A stretch of 38,591 nt of DNA from Candidatus Brachybacterium merdavium (GCA_019118275.1 DWZH01000065.1:1-38591); one strand, 5' to 3'. Counted from the stretch's first letter, positions 11,504 to 19,823 are shown. Notes: generated by a model from the sequence alone, not told the origin. Made by a program: numbers and translations.

Positions 11504-12688
11504 ATGAGCGCCCCCGTCTTCGACCCCACCGGCCTCGAACCCCGCTCGGCGACGGACGAGCAGCGCGCCAGCGGTCCGCTGGCCCGCACACCGGAGGGGA
11601 CCTGGGTGGTCCTCGGCCATGCGGAGGCGATGGAGGTCGCCGGCGACCACGACAGCTACTCCTCGGCGGTCTCGCGTTTCCTGCAGGTCCCCAACGGCCT
11701 CGACGGCGTCGAGCACACCGCCATCCGCGCGGCCACCGACCACTTCTTCGGTCCCGAGGAGATGGCGGCCTTCGAGCCGGTGCTGCGCGACGTCGCCAGG
11801 GACCTGGTTGAGGAGCTCACCGCGGATGTCGGCCCGGCCGGCACCGAGGTGGACGCGGTCGCCGCCATCGGCGCGGTGTTCGCGGTGCGCGCCCAGACCG
11901 CCTGGCTGGGCTGGCCCGCGGAGCTCGAACCCCAGCTGCTGCAGTGGATGGTCGACAACCACGAGGCCTCCCGCTCGCGCGACCTGGCGCGCACCGCCGA
12001 GGTCGCCGAGCGGTTCGACGCCCTGATCCGTTCCGTGATCCGGCCGCGACGGGCGGCCGGCGCGCACGCTCCCGACGACGTCACCAATCGGCTCATCCAT
12101 CAGCGGGTGGAACTGCCCGACCCCGAGGTGCCCGACAGCACGGAACGCTCGCTGCGCGACGAGGAGATCGTCTCCATCCTGCGCAACTGGACGGGCGGCG
12201 ACCTGGGGTCGATCGCCCTGTGCGTCGGAGTGCTGCTGACCGCGATGTCCACGAGGCCGCAGCTGGCCGAGCGGCTGCGCCACGGAACCTACGAGGAGGC
12301 GGTGGCCATCGTCGACGAGCTGCTGCGCATCGACTCGCCGTTCGTCTCCAATCGCCGTGTGACGACCTGCCCGGTCACTTTGGCCGGCCAGGAGATCGCT
12401 CAGGGCGAGCGGCTCCTGATCCACTGGACCTCCGCCAACCGCGACGAGCGCACCTTCCCCTCCCCCGATGAGTTCGACCCCGCCGCCAACACACCGCACA
12501 ACCTCGTCTACGGGACCGGCAAGCACGTCTGCCCCGGCCGCCCGCTGGCCACGCTCGAACTGGTGGTCGCCCTGCAGGAGCTGCTCGCGGTCGTCGAAGT
12601 CGCCCCCGCCGAGACCCCCGGTGAGCGCGAGATCGCCCCGGTCGGAGGCTGGGCGCATGCCCCCGTGGTGCTGATCCCGCGCACCTGA
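11504..12688 (+). CDS. Cytochrome P450 with atypical I-helix
   Basis: A 394-residue soluble P450. The haem-ligand Cys343 lies in YGTGKHVCPGRPLA, and the K-helix ExxR is Glu272-Arg275. The I-helix reads NWTGGDLGSIAL (228-239). In the usual A-G-x-D/E-T-T pattern the acidic residue is Asp233, but the following oxygen-activating Thr is replaced by Leu234. No ferredoxin or ferredoxin reductase gene is nearby, so electron donors must come from elsewhere. The substrate is unknown. The start is ATG 11504 behind a TAGGGT box, which agrees with where P450 similarity begins. Confidence 0.92.
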   Translation: MSAPVFDPTGLEPRSATDEQRASGPLARTPEGTWVVLGHAEAMEVAGDHDSYSSAVSRFLQVPNGLDGVEHTAIRAATDHFFGPEEMAAFEPVLRDVARDLVEELTADVGPAGTEVDAVAAIGAVFAVRAQTAWLGWPAELEPQLLQWMVDNHEASRSRDLARTAEVAERFDALIRSVIRPRRAAGAHAPDDVTNRLIHQRVELPDPEVPDSTERSLRDEEIVSILRNWTGGDLGSIALCVGVLLTAMSTRPQLAERLRHGTYEEAVAIVDELLRIDSPFVSNRRVTTCPVTLAGQEIAQGERLLIHWTSANRDERTFPSPDEFDPAANTPHNLVYGTGKHVCPGRPLATLELVVALQELLAVVEVAPAETPGEREIAPVGGWAHAPVVLIPRT

Positions 12689-12723
12689 GCGCGCGCCTGC
12701 GCTCCACCCGGATCCGGACTGTA

Positions 12724-12737
12724 CGACCTGTCGGTCG
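12724..12737. promoter_or_regulatory. Inverted repeat upstream of stress-type SDR, possible operator
   Basis: CGACC and GGTCG are perfect inverted arms around TGTC, and the flanks are also nearly symmetrical. It lies about 30 bases before the -10 box at 12766, the right place for an operator of a TetR-like repressor. No TetR gene is in the window. Confidence 0.3.
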
Positions 12738-12765
12738 ATCTCTTCCCAGCCCACCGCCGCCTGCC

Positions 12766-12771
12766 TACCGT
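12766..12771 (+). promoter_or_regulatory. Candidate -10 box, leaderless stress-type SDR gene
   Basis: TACCGT, then GGCGGC, then ATG 12778; no ribosome site is present. Confidence 0.5.
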
Positions 12772-12777
12772 GGCGGC

Positions 12778-13677
12778 ATGGCGACCGACGACCAGCTCAC
12801 ATTCCGCAACCCCGTCACCCGCTTCCCCGAGATCTCCCCACCGAAGCAGCATCAGAGCGAACCTGGCCTGGACGCTGAGCTCATGCCGCAGACCGACCGG
12901 GGTGAGCAGTCCTATCGAGGCACCGGACGCCTCGAAGGCCGCAGGGCGCTGATCACCGGTGCCGACTCGGGGATCGGCTCTGCCGTCGCGATCGCCTTCG
13001 CCCGCGAAGGGGCCGACATCGCCCTGTCCTACCTGCCCACCGAGGAGGAGGACGCCCAGCACGTCAATTCCGTGATCGAGCAGAGCGGCAGGAAGGCGGT
13101 GTTGCTGCCGGGCGACCTGGCCGAGCCCGACTTCTGCCGGCAGGTGGTCGAGGACGCCGCGCTCGAGCTCGGCGGGCTCGACGCCCTGGTCAACAATGCC
13201 GGCCGGCAGATCGCCATCGAGCAGTTCGAGGATCTGTCCGATGAGCAGTGGACGCATACCTTCGAGGTCAACATCCACGCGATCTACCGGATCTCCAAAG
13301 CAGCCCTGGCGCACCTTCCGGCCGGCGCGACGATCGTGACCTCCAGCTCGATCCAGGCGTACGAGCCCTCCCCCACCCTGGTCGACTACGCCTCCACCAA
13401 GTCCGCCATCAACAACTTCACCAAGGGGCTGGCCCAGCAGCTGGCACCACGCGGGATCCGGGTCAACGCCGTCGCCCCCGGTCCGATCTGGACGCCCCTG
13501 CAGGTCTCCGACGGCCAGCCCAAAGGCGCCCTGCCCGAGTTCGGGAAGTCCACGCCGTTGGGACGAGCCGGCCAGCCGACGGAGCTGGCACCGGCATATG
13601 TGTTCCTGACCTCCACGGAGTCCAGCTACGTGATCGGCGAGACCCTCAACGTCAACGGCGGAACCCCGACGCCTTGA
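12778..13677 (+). CDS. SDR oxidoreductase, GsiB/YhdF/YghA-type (general stress 39 group)
   Basis: A 299-residue classical SDR with a roughly 50-residue N-terminal arm containing PVTRFPE and EPGLDAELMPQTDRGE, typical of the Gsp39/YhdF/YghA group. The cofactor motif is TGADSGIG (60-67), NNAG is at 139-142, the catalytic Ser is about 190 and the YASTK pair is Tyr204/Lys208. In other bacteria these enzymes belong to general-stress regulons and reduce aldehydes or alcohols such as short sugars; the substrate here is unknown. The start is ATG 12778, six bases behind TACCGT. An isochorismatase-fold gene follows after 64 bases in the same direction and may be cotranscribed. Confidence 0.93.
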   Translation: MATDDQLTFRNPVTRFPEISPPKQHQSEPGLDAELMPQTDRGEQSYRGTGRLEGRRALITGADSGIGSAVAIAFAREGADIALSYLPTEEEDAQHVNSVIEQSGRKAVLLPGDLAEPDFCRQVVEDAALELGGLDALVNNAGRQIAIEQFEDLSDEQWTHTFEVNIHAIYRISKAALAHLPAGATIVTSSSIQAYEPSPTLVDYASTKSAINNFTKGLAQQLAPRGIRVNAVAPGPIWTPLQVSDGQPKGALPEFGKSTPLGRAGQPTELAPAYVFLTSTESSYVIGETLNVNGGTPTP

Positions 13678-13741
13678 GCCCGGCCATGGGCGAGGAGACG
13701 ACCGATGCGATCCATGAGCAGATCTCCATCACCTGGCCGCC

Positions 13742-14326
13742 ATGACCCGACCTCGTGACGCACTGCTCCTGATCGACCTGCAGGAGGCCTTCTTCGAGTC
13801 CGAGCAGCTGCAGCGCGCCCGACCGGAGCTGGTCGCAGCGGTCCACCGCCTCACCACCGCCGCCCACACGGCAGAGGTGCCGACGTTCCTGATCACGACC
13901 GAGCACAGCCGCGACCGCTCGACCTGGACCCTGACCATGCTCGACGACGATCGAGGGTTCCTCTTCCATGGGGACGAGACCACCCGGGCGATCGGCGAGC
14001 TGGACACCGCGGGCCTGACTCGGATCGAAAAGACCCGCGACAGCGCCTTCTTCGGCACCGACCTGCTGCTGCGGCTGGGGAACCTGGGCGTGGACACGGT
14101 GCTGCTCGCGGGGGTGTCCACGCACGCCTGTATCGCCCAGACCGCCCGGGACGCCTTCGCCAACAACGTGCGCGCCCAGGTGGTCACCGACGCGACCGCC
14201 GACGACCGGCCCGAGCACCACGCGAGCGTGCTGCAGCTGCTGGCGGAGGACCGCCAGGTCGGGATGATGACCGTCGACGAGGCGTCCAAGCGCTGGCTGG
14301 GAGCAGTTCGTCCCGACGAGGCATGA
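13742..14326 (+). CDS. Isochorismatase-family cysteine hydrolase
   Basis: A 194-residue protein with the isochorismatase fold. The Asp-Lys-Cys triad is visible: Asp12 (LLLIDLQEAF), Lys97 (IEKTRDSAF) and Cys130 (GVSTHACIAQTARDA), with the cis-peptide region just before the Cys. Members hydrolyse nicotinamide, ureidoacrylate, N-carbamoylsarcosine or isochorismate. There are no specificity features I can tie to one substrate, so the subfamily is open. No ribosome site or promoter box is visible directly before ATG 13742, which suggests reading from the upstream SDR transcript. Confidence 0.9.
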   Translation: MTRPRDALLLIDLQEAFFESEQLQRARPELVAAVHRLTTAAHTAEVPTFLITTEHSRDRSTWTLTMLDDDRGFLFHGDETTRAIGELDTAGLTRIEKTRDSAFFGTDLLLRLGNLGVDTVLLAGVSTHACIAQTARDAFANNVRAQVVTDATADDRPEHHASVLQLLAEDRQVGMMTVDEASKRWLGAVRPDEA

Positions 14327-14382
14327 CAGTGCACCGCCTCGTCGATGACGCCTGTCACGGGCCTTGCGGAACGGACCCGTCG

Positions 14383-14388
14383 TAGCCT
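14383..14388 (+). promoter_or_regulatory. Candidate -10 box, leaderless alpha/beta hydrolase gene
   Basis: TAGCCT, then CTCCCC, then ATG 14395. The six intervening bases are pyrimidines and cannot serve as a ribosome site. Confidence 0.5.
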
Positions 14389-14394
14389 CTCCCC

Positions 14395-15402
14395 ATGAGA
14401 CGCGTGAGTCGATTCCTGCTCCGGGCACTGACCGCCCTCGTGGTGCTGGTGCTGATCGTCATCGGGGTGCGCCTGATCAACGGGTGGCGATTCGGCGGCG
14501 AGAGCGACGCAGACCCGCAGGACCTGGCCTCCTACGAGCTCGAGCACGAGGGCATGAGCATCGAGCAGCTCGATGGGGACTACCTGAGCGGCTTCCACCT
14601 GGTACCGGACGAAGTCAGCCGGGACGGAGTGGTGGTCACCTTCGGCGGCTCCGACGGAGGTCCGGACTTCGAGCGTGCCGTGGAGCTCGCGGGCGAAGGC
14701 TACGAGGTCTACGCGCTCTTCTTCTTCGGACAGGACGGTCAGCCCTCCGAACTGGACCGGGTGCCGCTGGAATTCTTCGACGAGGTGACCGCCCGGATCG
14801 AGGAGGAGATCGTCCGGCCGGGACCGGTGACCGTGATCGGTACGTCCAAGGGGGCGGAGCTCGCGCTGCTCCTGGCGGCCGAGCACGAGGTGATCGACAA
14901 CGTGGTGACGTTCGCCCCGACCATGCACGCCTACCAGTCCCTGACGTTCGGGGCCGAGACCACCTCGTCGTGGACCCTGGACGGCGAGGCCGTTCCGTAC
15001 CTGTCCTTCCAGCGCGCCTCGATCGGCTCGACCGCCAGGATGTTCGCGGCGCTGGCCTTCAACTACCCGATCGCTTATCGCTCCACCTATGTGAGCGTGG
15101 TGGAGCGGGCTCCGGCCGAGGAGGAGGCGGCGGCGCGGCTGGACCCGGCTGCGGTCAGCGGCTCTCTGCTGGTGTTCGCCGGCGGGGACGACGAGATGTG
15201 GCAATCCGACACCGCGGCACAGCAGATCCAGGAGGCCGCCCCCGAGGCCGAGGTGCACCTGTACCCGCAGGCCGGTCACGCCTTCTCCGGCGACGGACAC
15301 TGGGGCGGTCTGGCGATGGGGGGCACCGCTGAGGCGAACCGGGCCGCCGCTCAGGACTCGACCGCGGTGCTGCACGAACGCCTGGCCACGTGGCACGGGT
15401 GA
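14395..15402 (+). CDS. Membrane-anchored alpha/beta hydrolase, BAAT acyl-CoA thioesterase-like
   Basis: A 335-residue protein with a basic start (MRRVSRFLLR) and one membrane helix at about 8-28, so the catalytic domain is probably outside the membrane or held at its surface. The hydrolase domain has the nucleophile elbow GTSKG with Ser151, an acidic residue in AGGDDEMW (Asp265/266) and His295 in PQAGHAF. The arrangement and the ITARIEEEIV...VTVIGTSKGAELAL-like region resemble the C-terminal domain of bile-acid-CoA:amino acid transferase/acyl-CoA thioesterases. The substrate is unknown. The membrane anchor separates it from cytosolic relatives. Confidence 0.85.
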   Translation: MRRVSRFLLRALTALVVLVLIVIGVRLINGWRFGGESDADPQDLASYELEHEGMSIEQLDGDYLSGFHLVPDEVSRDGVVVTFGGSDGGPDFERAVELAGEGYEVYALFFFGQDGQPSELDRVPLEFFDEVTARIEEEIVRPGPVTVIGTSKGAELALLLAAEHEVIDNVVTFAPTMHAYQSLTFGAETTSSWTLDGEAVPYLSFQRASIGSTARMFAALAFNYPIAYRSTYVSVVERAPAEEEAAARLDPAAVSGSLLVFAGGDDEMWQSDTAAQQIQEAAPEAEVHLYPQAGHAFSGDGHWGGLAMGGTAEANRAAAQDSTAVLHERLATWHG

Positions 15403-15435
15403 GCGCTGGACGCTGCCGCGAACAGCCTGCCGAGC

Positions 15436-16335
15436 TCAGCCGATGCCCTCGTCGATCAGCGCGGCGAGCTCGGCGACGGCCCTGTCGTCACCGGTGATCC
15501 GCATCGGCGGCGTCGCCCCGGCCACCGTCTCCAGGGCGAGGCTGCGGCCCCACGCCCAGAGGTTCAGGGCCTGAGCGGTGCCGGTCACCTCGGCAGCCGG
15601 CAGTTCGCGAAGGCTGCCGGCTCCACGGGCGCCGACCGTCCCTGCTTCGCGCTCTCCCGTGGCGGGCGAGCGGCGCTCCTGCGGCATGGGCTGGGCGACC
15701 GGCACGTCGAGGCTCCTGCCGTCCCGGGGGCGGGTGCCGCGCCACCGCCTGATCAGCACAGTGACCGGCTCTTGGCCGTCCGGGGCGAGGTCCGCCCTCG
15801 CGACCGGGGTGGTCTCGGCCCAGTCGGGGACCCAGTCGAGCTGGGCGGGCCACATCACCTCGATCATGTGCTGCAGTCCAGCCAGGGCGACCGACGGGGC
15901 GATCCGTGTGACCGGCGCTTCGGCGGCCAGCTCGGCATCGACACGATGGATGGTGGCCTCGTGGGTCTGCATCCGGCGGATGATCCCGACGGTCCGGTCC
16001 GCGGCGAACCAGAACCAGGCCGGCTCGTCGTCGCTGCGTCGTGCGAGCTGGCCGAGCAACAGATCGGTGGCGGCGGCCCGGCGCTCGCACAGCTGGGCCA
16101 CGTCCTCGGGGCGCGGGGCGATCTGCTCCTCGACCGATCCGGCCTGCTCATCGGTGAGCGCCCCGGTGGCCAGGATGGCACCCCAGAACTCATGGACTTC
16201 GGTGAGGTGCCACAGCAGGTCCGCGGCGGTCCAGGCGGGGCAGCTGGGCACGTGGCGGTCGGGATCGGTGGCGGTGAGGACCGTGGCGAGGCGGTCCGAT
16301 TCCTCGCGGATGAGGGTCAGAGCATCGTTGCTCAT
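15436..16335 (-). CDS. Maleylpyruvate isomerase-type mycothiol-dependent (DinB-like) protein
   Basis: A 299-residue protein with the DinB-like four-helix N-terminal domain of mycothiol-dependent maleylpyruvate isomerases. Visible are VPSCPAWTAADLLWHLTEVHEFW with the first metal-ligand His at about 42, MQTHEATIHRVDAE with the other two, and a C-terminal domain with LNLWAWGRS. The family uses mycothiol as cofactor or nucleophile; most paralogues have no known substrate, and this one has no maleylpyruvate-pathway neighbours. ATG 16335 is chosen because the upstream codons lack family character. Confidence 0.85.
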   Translation of the reverse strand: MSNDALTLIREESDRLATVLTATDPDRHVPSCPAWTAADLLWHLTEVHEFWGAILATGALTDEQAGSVEEQIAPRPEDVAQLCERRAAATDLLLGQLARRSDDEPAWFWFAADRTVGIIRRMQTHEATIHRVDAELAAEAPVTRIAPSVALAGLQHMIEVMWPAQLDWVPDWAETTPVARADLAPDGQEPVTVLIRRWRGTRPRDGRSLDVPVAQPMPQERRSPATGEREAGTVGARGAGSLRELPAAEVTGTAQALNLWAWGRSLALETVAGATPPMRITGDDRAVAELAALIDEGIG

Positions 16336-16420
16336 GTGCTGATCGAAGCACCCGGGCACCGCCCCGGCAAGAGTCCTCGGTCCTCCGGACCCGGGCGTCG
16401 TCGGGCAGCGGTGCGCTGAG

Positions 16421-16470
16421 GCATCGGGCATCGCGCATCGGGCGTCGCCGGTTGCCAGTCGCCGGTTGCC
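16421..16470. repeat. Tandem 7-bp units followed by a 12-bp direct repeat
   Basis: GCATCGG, GCATCGC, GCATCGG and GCGTCGC run head to tail at 16421-16448. TCGCCGGTTGCC occurs at 16445-16456 and again at 16459-16470. The block lies between the MDMPI gene and the 3' end of the GntR gene and codes for nothing I can recognise. Confidence 0.7.
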
Positions 16471-16488
16471 GGGCGCTGCGCTCCGACC

Positions 16489-16520
16489 AGCCGGTCAGCA
16501 GACCGTCTCAGCCGGTCAGC
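16489..16520. repeat. 11-bp repeat duplicating the end of the GntR gene
   Basis: AGCCGGTCAGC occurs at 16510-16520, where it encodes the last codons and part of the stop of the GntR gene, and again at 16489-16499 beyond the stop. The period is 21 bp, a multiple of three. Confidence 0.6.
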
Positions 16521-17242
16521 ACCCGTCGCATCTCCTGCCAGAAGCCGCTCACATGGGACCGGGCGGCCTGCTCGGCGGCCTCGCCGTCACCGTCCAGGAC
16601 CGCGGTCAGCACGTCGCGGTGCTCGGTGATCGCCTCCTCGAGGCGCCGCACCCGCTCCAGGCCCAGGAACCACAGCCGCAGGCTCAGAGTCAGGTACTGA
16701 CTGAGGGTCTCCTGGAGGTAGCGGTTGTGGGTAGCGCGATGGACACAGTGGTGTACCCGCTGGTCCAGGCGGATCAGCGACCGGACGGGCTCGGGGCCGG
16801 GGGTGGCCGAGAGGGCCGTCAGCGGTGCGGCGCCGATCTCGTCCAGCAGCTCGCGTGTACGGCTGCGATCCGCGGAGTCGGCCCGCTGGGCGGCGAGCTT
16901 CGCCCCGAGGGCCTCGAGGTCGGTCCTGACCTCCGAGACGTGCGTCAAATCGCGCACGTCGACCGGGGCGACGACGGTCCCGCGGCGTGCGAAGATCCTG
17001 ACCAGGCCTTCTCCGGACAGGCGGCGCACCGCCTCCCGCACGGGGGTTCGGCCCAGCTGCAGTCGCTCCATCAGCTGCCGCTCCTCAAGCACGGCTCCCG
17101 GGGGGAGCTCGAGCGTGACCACCAGGTCGCGGAGGCGGTAGTAGGCGACCGCGGACAGTGACCGCACCGGCGTCCCCGGCGGGACCAGGACCGTGAGATC
17201 GGTGAGCGCCGCGGAATGCCCCCTGGAAACTGCGACCCCCAT
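16508..17242 (-). CDS. GntR-family transcriptional regulator, FadR/FCD subfamily
   Basis: A 244-residue regulator. The winged helix-turn-helix spans about 30-93 (LPPGAVLEERQLMERLQLGRTPVREAV region). The all-helical FCD ligand domain follows, with conserved Asp/His positions in LDQRVHHCVHRATHNRYLQ and a later helix ITEHRDVLTAV, which usually hold a metal and an organic-acid effector. ATG 17242 is preceded by GGGAGAGGG, a good ribosome site. The gene is divergent from the dimethylglycine-oxidase-like gene and most likely controls it; a perfect palindrome lies in the 58-bp gap. Confidence 0.9.
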   Translation of the reverse strand: MGVAVSRGHSAALTDLTVLVPPGTPVRSLSAVAYYRLRDLVVTLELPPGAVLEERQLMERLQLGRTPVREAVRRLSGEGLVRIFARRGTVVAPVDVRDLTHVSEVRTDLEALGAKLAAQRADSADRSRTRELLDEIGAAPLTALSATPGPEPVRSLIRLDQRVHHCVHRATHNRYLQETLSQYLTLSLRLWFLGLERVRRLEEAITEHRDVLTAVLDGDGEAAEQAARSHVSGFWQEMRRVLTG

Positions 17243-17258
17243 GACACCGCCCTCTCCC

Positions 17259-17268
17259 TGATATATCA
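17259..17268. promoter_or_regulatory. Palindromic candidate operator for the GntR regulator
   Basis: TGATATATCA is a perfect 10-bp palindrome in the 58-bp gap between the divergent GntR and flavoenzyme genes. It stands out as AT-rich in GC-rich DNA, so it may overlap the -10 boxes of both promoters and give autoregulation plus control of the flavoenzyme. Confidence 0.55.
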
Positions 17269-17300
17269 TCAGCGTACCAGCGGCAGTTCGGGAGGACGCC

Positions 17301-19823
17301 ATGGCACAGATGCCGGACCGTGCAGACATCGTCGTCATCGGGGCCGGGGTGGTGGGCAATGCCGCCGTCAGCCACCTTGCAGAGCTCGGGTGGCGAGACA
17401 TCGTCCAGCTCGACAAGGGGCCGCTGCCCGATCCGGGCGGATCGACGGGCCACGCCTCGAACTTCGTGTTCCCCGTCGACCATTCCAAGGAGGTCACGGA
17501 CCTGACCGTGGACTCCATGCGTCAGTACCAGCAGCTGGGCGTGCTGGACAGCTGCGGTGGGATCGAGGTCGCCCGCAGCGCCGAGCGGATGCAGGAGCTC
17601 ACCCGTCGGATGACCTCGGCCATGTCCTGGGGCGTGGAGGCCGAGCTGCTCTCCCCCGCGGAGATCCAGCAACTGGTGCCCTACTGCGACGCCGGCCTGC
17701 TGGTCGGCGGGTTCCACACCCCCACCGGGGCGATCGTGGACCCGATCCGGGCCGGTGAGCTGATGCGCGAACACGCCCATCAGCTCGGTGCGCTCACCGT
17801 CTGCGCCGAGACCGAGGTGATCGATGTCGAGGTCTCCGGCGGGAGGGTCACGCGGGTGGTGACCGATCGCGGTGAGATCGAGACCGAGAGCGTCGTCCTC
17901 GCCTGCGGGGTGTGGAGCGCGCGCATCGCCGCCATGGCCGGCGCAACGCTCCCGCTGACCCCGGCGGTCCACCAGATGATCGATGTCGGCCCCATCCCCC
18001 AGCTCGGGAGCACCGAGGAATGGATCAGCTTCCCGCTGCTGCGCGACATGGACCGCATGATGTATGAACGCCAGCGTGGAGCCGATCTGGAGATCGGCTC
18101 CTACGCTCACCGCCCGCTCCTGCACCGCCCCGAGGAGATCCCCCCGGTGGGCGATCATCCCGGGCAGGCCACGCCCACCAGCTTCCCCTTCACCGAGCAG
18201 GACTTCGAGGAGCAGATGGGCCATGCCCGGGAGATGTTCCCCCAGCTGCTGAGCGACCCGGAACCACCAAGGACGCTGGCGATCAACGGACTGCTGTCCC
18301 TGACCCCCGACGGAGGCGCCCTGATCGGCGAGCTGCCCGAGGTGCGCGGGCTGTGGTCGGCCGCTGCGGTGTGGATCAAGGAGGCCGCCGGGGCGGGCAG
18401 GATGCTCGCCGAGCTGCTGACCGACGGACACAGCGAGATCGATCCCCACGGGGCCGACCCGGCGCGATTCCCACCAGCGGCGCGCACCCCGGCGCACGTG
18501 GACGCGCGGGCCGCCGAGGGATTCCCGAAGATCTACGGGATCACCCATCCCCGTGAGCAGTGGTTGAGCGACCGGCCCCTGCGCACCAGCCCCTTCCATC
18601 CCCGCACCCAGGCACTGGGCGCGCAGTACTTCGAGACGGCGGGCTGGGAGCGCCCCCAGTGGTACGAGGCCAATGCGCCGCTGCTCGCGGAGTATGCCGA
18701 TCGGATCCCGGCCCGTCCCCATGAGTGGGACAGCCGCTGGTGGTCGCCGATCATCGAGGCCGAGCACCTGGCGATGCGGGAGCGGGTGGCGATGGTCGAT
18801 CTGGGCGCGTTCGCGATCTTCGACGTGAGCGGGCCCGGGGCCCTGGCCTACCTCGAGCACCTCGCACTGGCCCGGGTCGACGTGCGGATCGGCCGGGTGG
18901 TCTACACACCGCTGCTGACCGCGGCCGGCGGGTTCCGCTCGGACCTGACGATTGTGCGCCGCGGCCCGGACCACTTCCGTGTGATCACCGGCGGTGCCGA
19001 CGGCGGCCGGGACTGGTCCTGGTTCGTCCATTACCTGCCGGGCGACGGCTCGGTGCAGCTGACCGACGTCACCTCCGCGGTGTCGACCATCGGGGTGTGG
19101 GGGCCGCGCGCCCGGGACCTGCTCTCCCCTCTGACCGAGGCCGACCTCGGCGACGAGGCCTTCGGTTTCGGCACGGTGCGCGACGTGCAGCTGGACAGCA
19201 TCCCGGTATCGATGCTGCGGATCTCCTACGTCGGCGAGCTGGGATGGGAGATCCATGTACCCGCCGAGCACGGGCTGCGGCTGTGGGACCTGCTGTGGGA
19301 GGCCGGACAGGAGTGCGATGTGCTCGCCGCCGGGATCGGCGTCTACGGCACGACCGGCCGCCTGGAGAAGGCCTACCGCCTGATGGGTGCCGAGCTGACC
19401 GGGGAATACGATCCCGTCGATGCCGACCTCGCGCTGCCGAAGGTGAAGCGGGCCGACTTCATCGGCAAGCAGCCCTACCTCGCTGCCCGGGAGCGGGGGG
19501 CGAGCGCCATTCTCTGCACCCTGGCGCTCGAGGACCGGCACGGGGGCGGGGACAGCCCTCGGTTCCCCACCGGCGGGGAGCCGGTCCTGACGCCCGACGG
19601 ACAGGCGATCATCGACGCACAGGGGCGGCGATCCTTCGTGACCTCGGCCGGTCCGGCGCCCTCCCTCGGCCGCTACCTGCTGCTTGCCTACCTGCCTCCC
19701 CAGCACGCCGAGGCGGGCAACCGCCTCCAGACCCAGTACCTCGGCGAACGCCTTCCGGCCACGGTGCTGGCCGTGGGACGCACACCCGCCTTCGATCCCG
19801 GCGACACCCGGATGAAGGGCTGA
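17301..19823 (+). CDS. Dimethylglycine oxidase/sarcosine dehydrogenase-like flavoenzyme with GcvT domain
   Basis: An 840-residue two-domain enzyme. Residues 8-380 form an FAD-binding amine oxidase: GAGVVG (14-19), then GGSTGHASN, where His51 sits at the covalent-FAD position, and His224 and Tyr255 align with the catalytic His225 and Tyr259 described for Arthrobacter dimethylglycine oxidase. Residues 420-830 are an aminomethyltransferase (GcvT-like) folate domain with Asp548 (GGFRSDLTIV) at the position that activates folate, and YVGELGWEI. The family oxidises an N-methyl group and channels the iminium to tetrahydrofolate, giving 5,10-methylene-THF. Length and order match that enzyme (about 830). 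The exact N-methyl substrate is not proven. Confidence 0.9.
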   Translation: MAQMPDRADIVVIGAGVVGNAAVSHLAELGWRDIVQLDKGPLPDPGGSTGHASNFVFPVDHSKEVTDLTVDSMRQYQQLGVLDSCGGIEVARSAERMQELTRRMTSAMSWGVEAELLSPAEIQQLVPYCDAGLLVGGFHTPTGAIVDPIRAGELMREHAHQLGALTVCAETEVIDVEVSGGRVTRVVTDRGEIETESVVLACGVWSARIAAMAGATLPLTPAVHQMIDVGPIPQLGSTEEWISFPLLRDMDRMMYERQRGADLEIGSYAHRPLLHRPEEIPPVGDHPGQATPTSFPFTEQDFEEQMGHAREMFPQLLSDPEPPRTLAINGLLSLTPDGGALIGELPEVRGLWSAAAVWIKEAAGAGRMLAELLTDGHSEIDPHGADPARFPPAARTPAHVDARAAEGFPKIYGITHPREQWLSDRPLRTSPFHPRTQALGAQYFETAGWERPQWYEANAPLLAEYADRIPARPHEWDSRWWSPIIEAEHLAMRERVAMVDLGAFAIFDVSGPGALAYLEHLALARVDVRIGRVVYTPLLTAAGGFRSDLTIVRRGPDHFRVITGGADGGRDWSWFVHYLPGDGSVQLTDVTSAVSTIGVWGPRARDLLSPLTEADLGDEAFGFGTVRDVQLDSIPVSMLRISYVGELGWEIHVPAEHGLRLWDLLWEAGQECDVLAAGIGVYGTTGRLEKAYRLMGAELTGEYDPVDADLALPKVKRADFIGKQPYLAARERGASAILCTLALEDRHGGGDSPRFPTGGEPVLTPDGQAIIDAQGRRSFVTSAGPAPSLGRYLLLAYLPPQHAEAGNRLQTQYLGERLPATVLAVGRTPAFDPGDTRMKG

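Noticed and set aside
10472-12754. Minus-strand open frame of 760 codons opposite the uronate-dehydrogenase-like and P450 genes
   Set aside because: A shadow of two real plus-strand genes; it crosses their intergenic region and has no recognisable domain.
13686-13745. A 19-codon open frame starting ATGGGCGAG whose stop overlaps the isochorismatase-fold start
   Set aside because: It could be a coupled leader peptide, but there is no ribosome site or conservation evidence, so I did not list it.
16421-16520. Repeat block considered as a CRISPR array
   Set aside because: Units are 7-12 bp without spacers of regular length, and no cas genes are present.
17085-19706. Very long minus-strand open frame (873 codons) opposite the flavoenzyme gene
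   Set aside because: It is antisense to a well-supported coding sequence, has no family motifs, and is rich in the His, Arg, Gly and Gln expected from reading GC-rich codons backwards.
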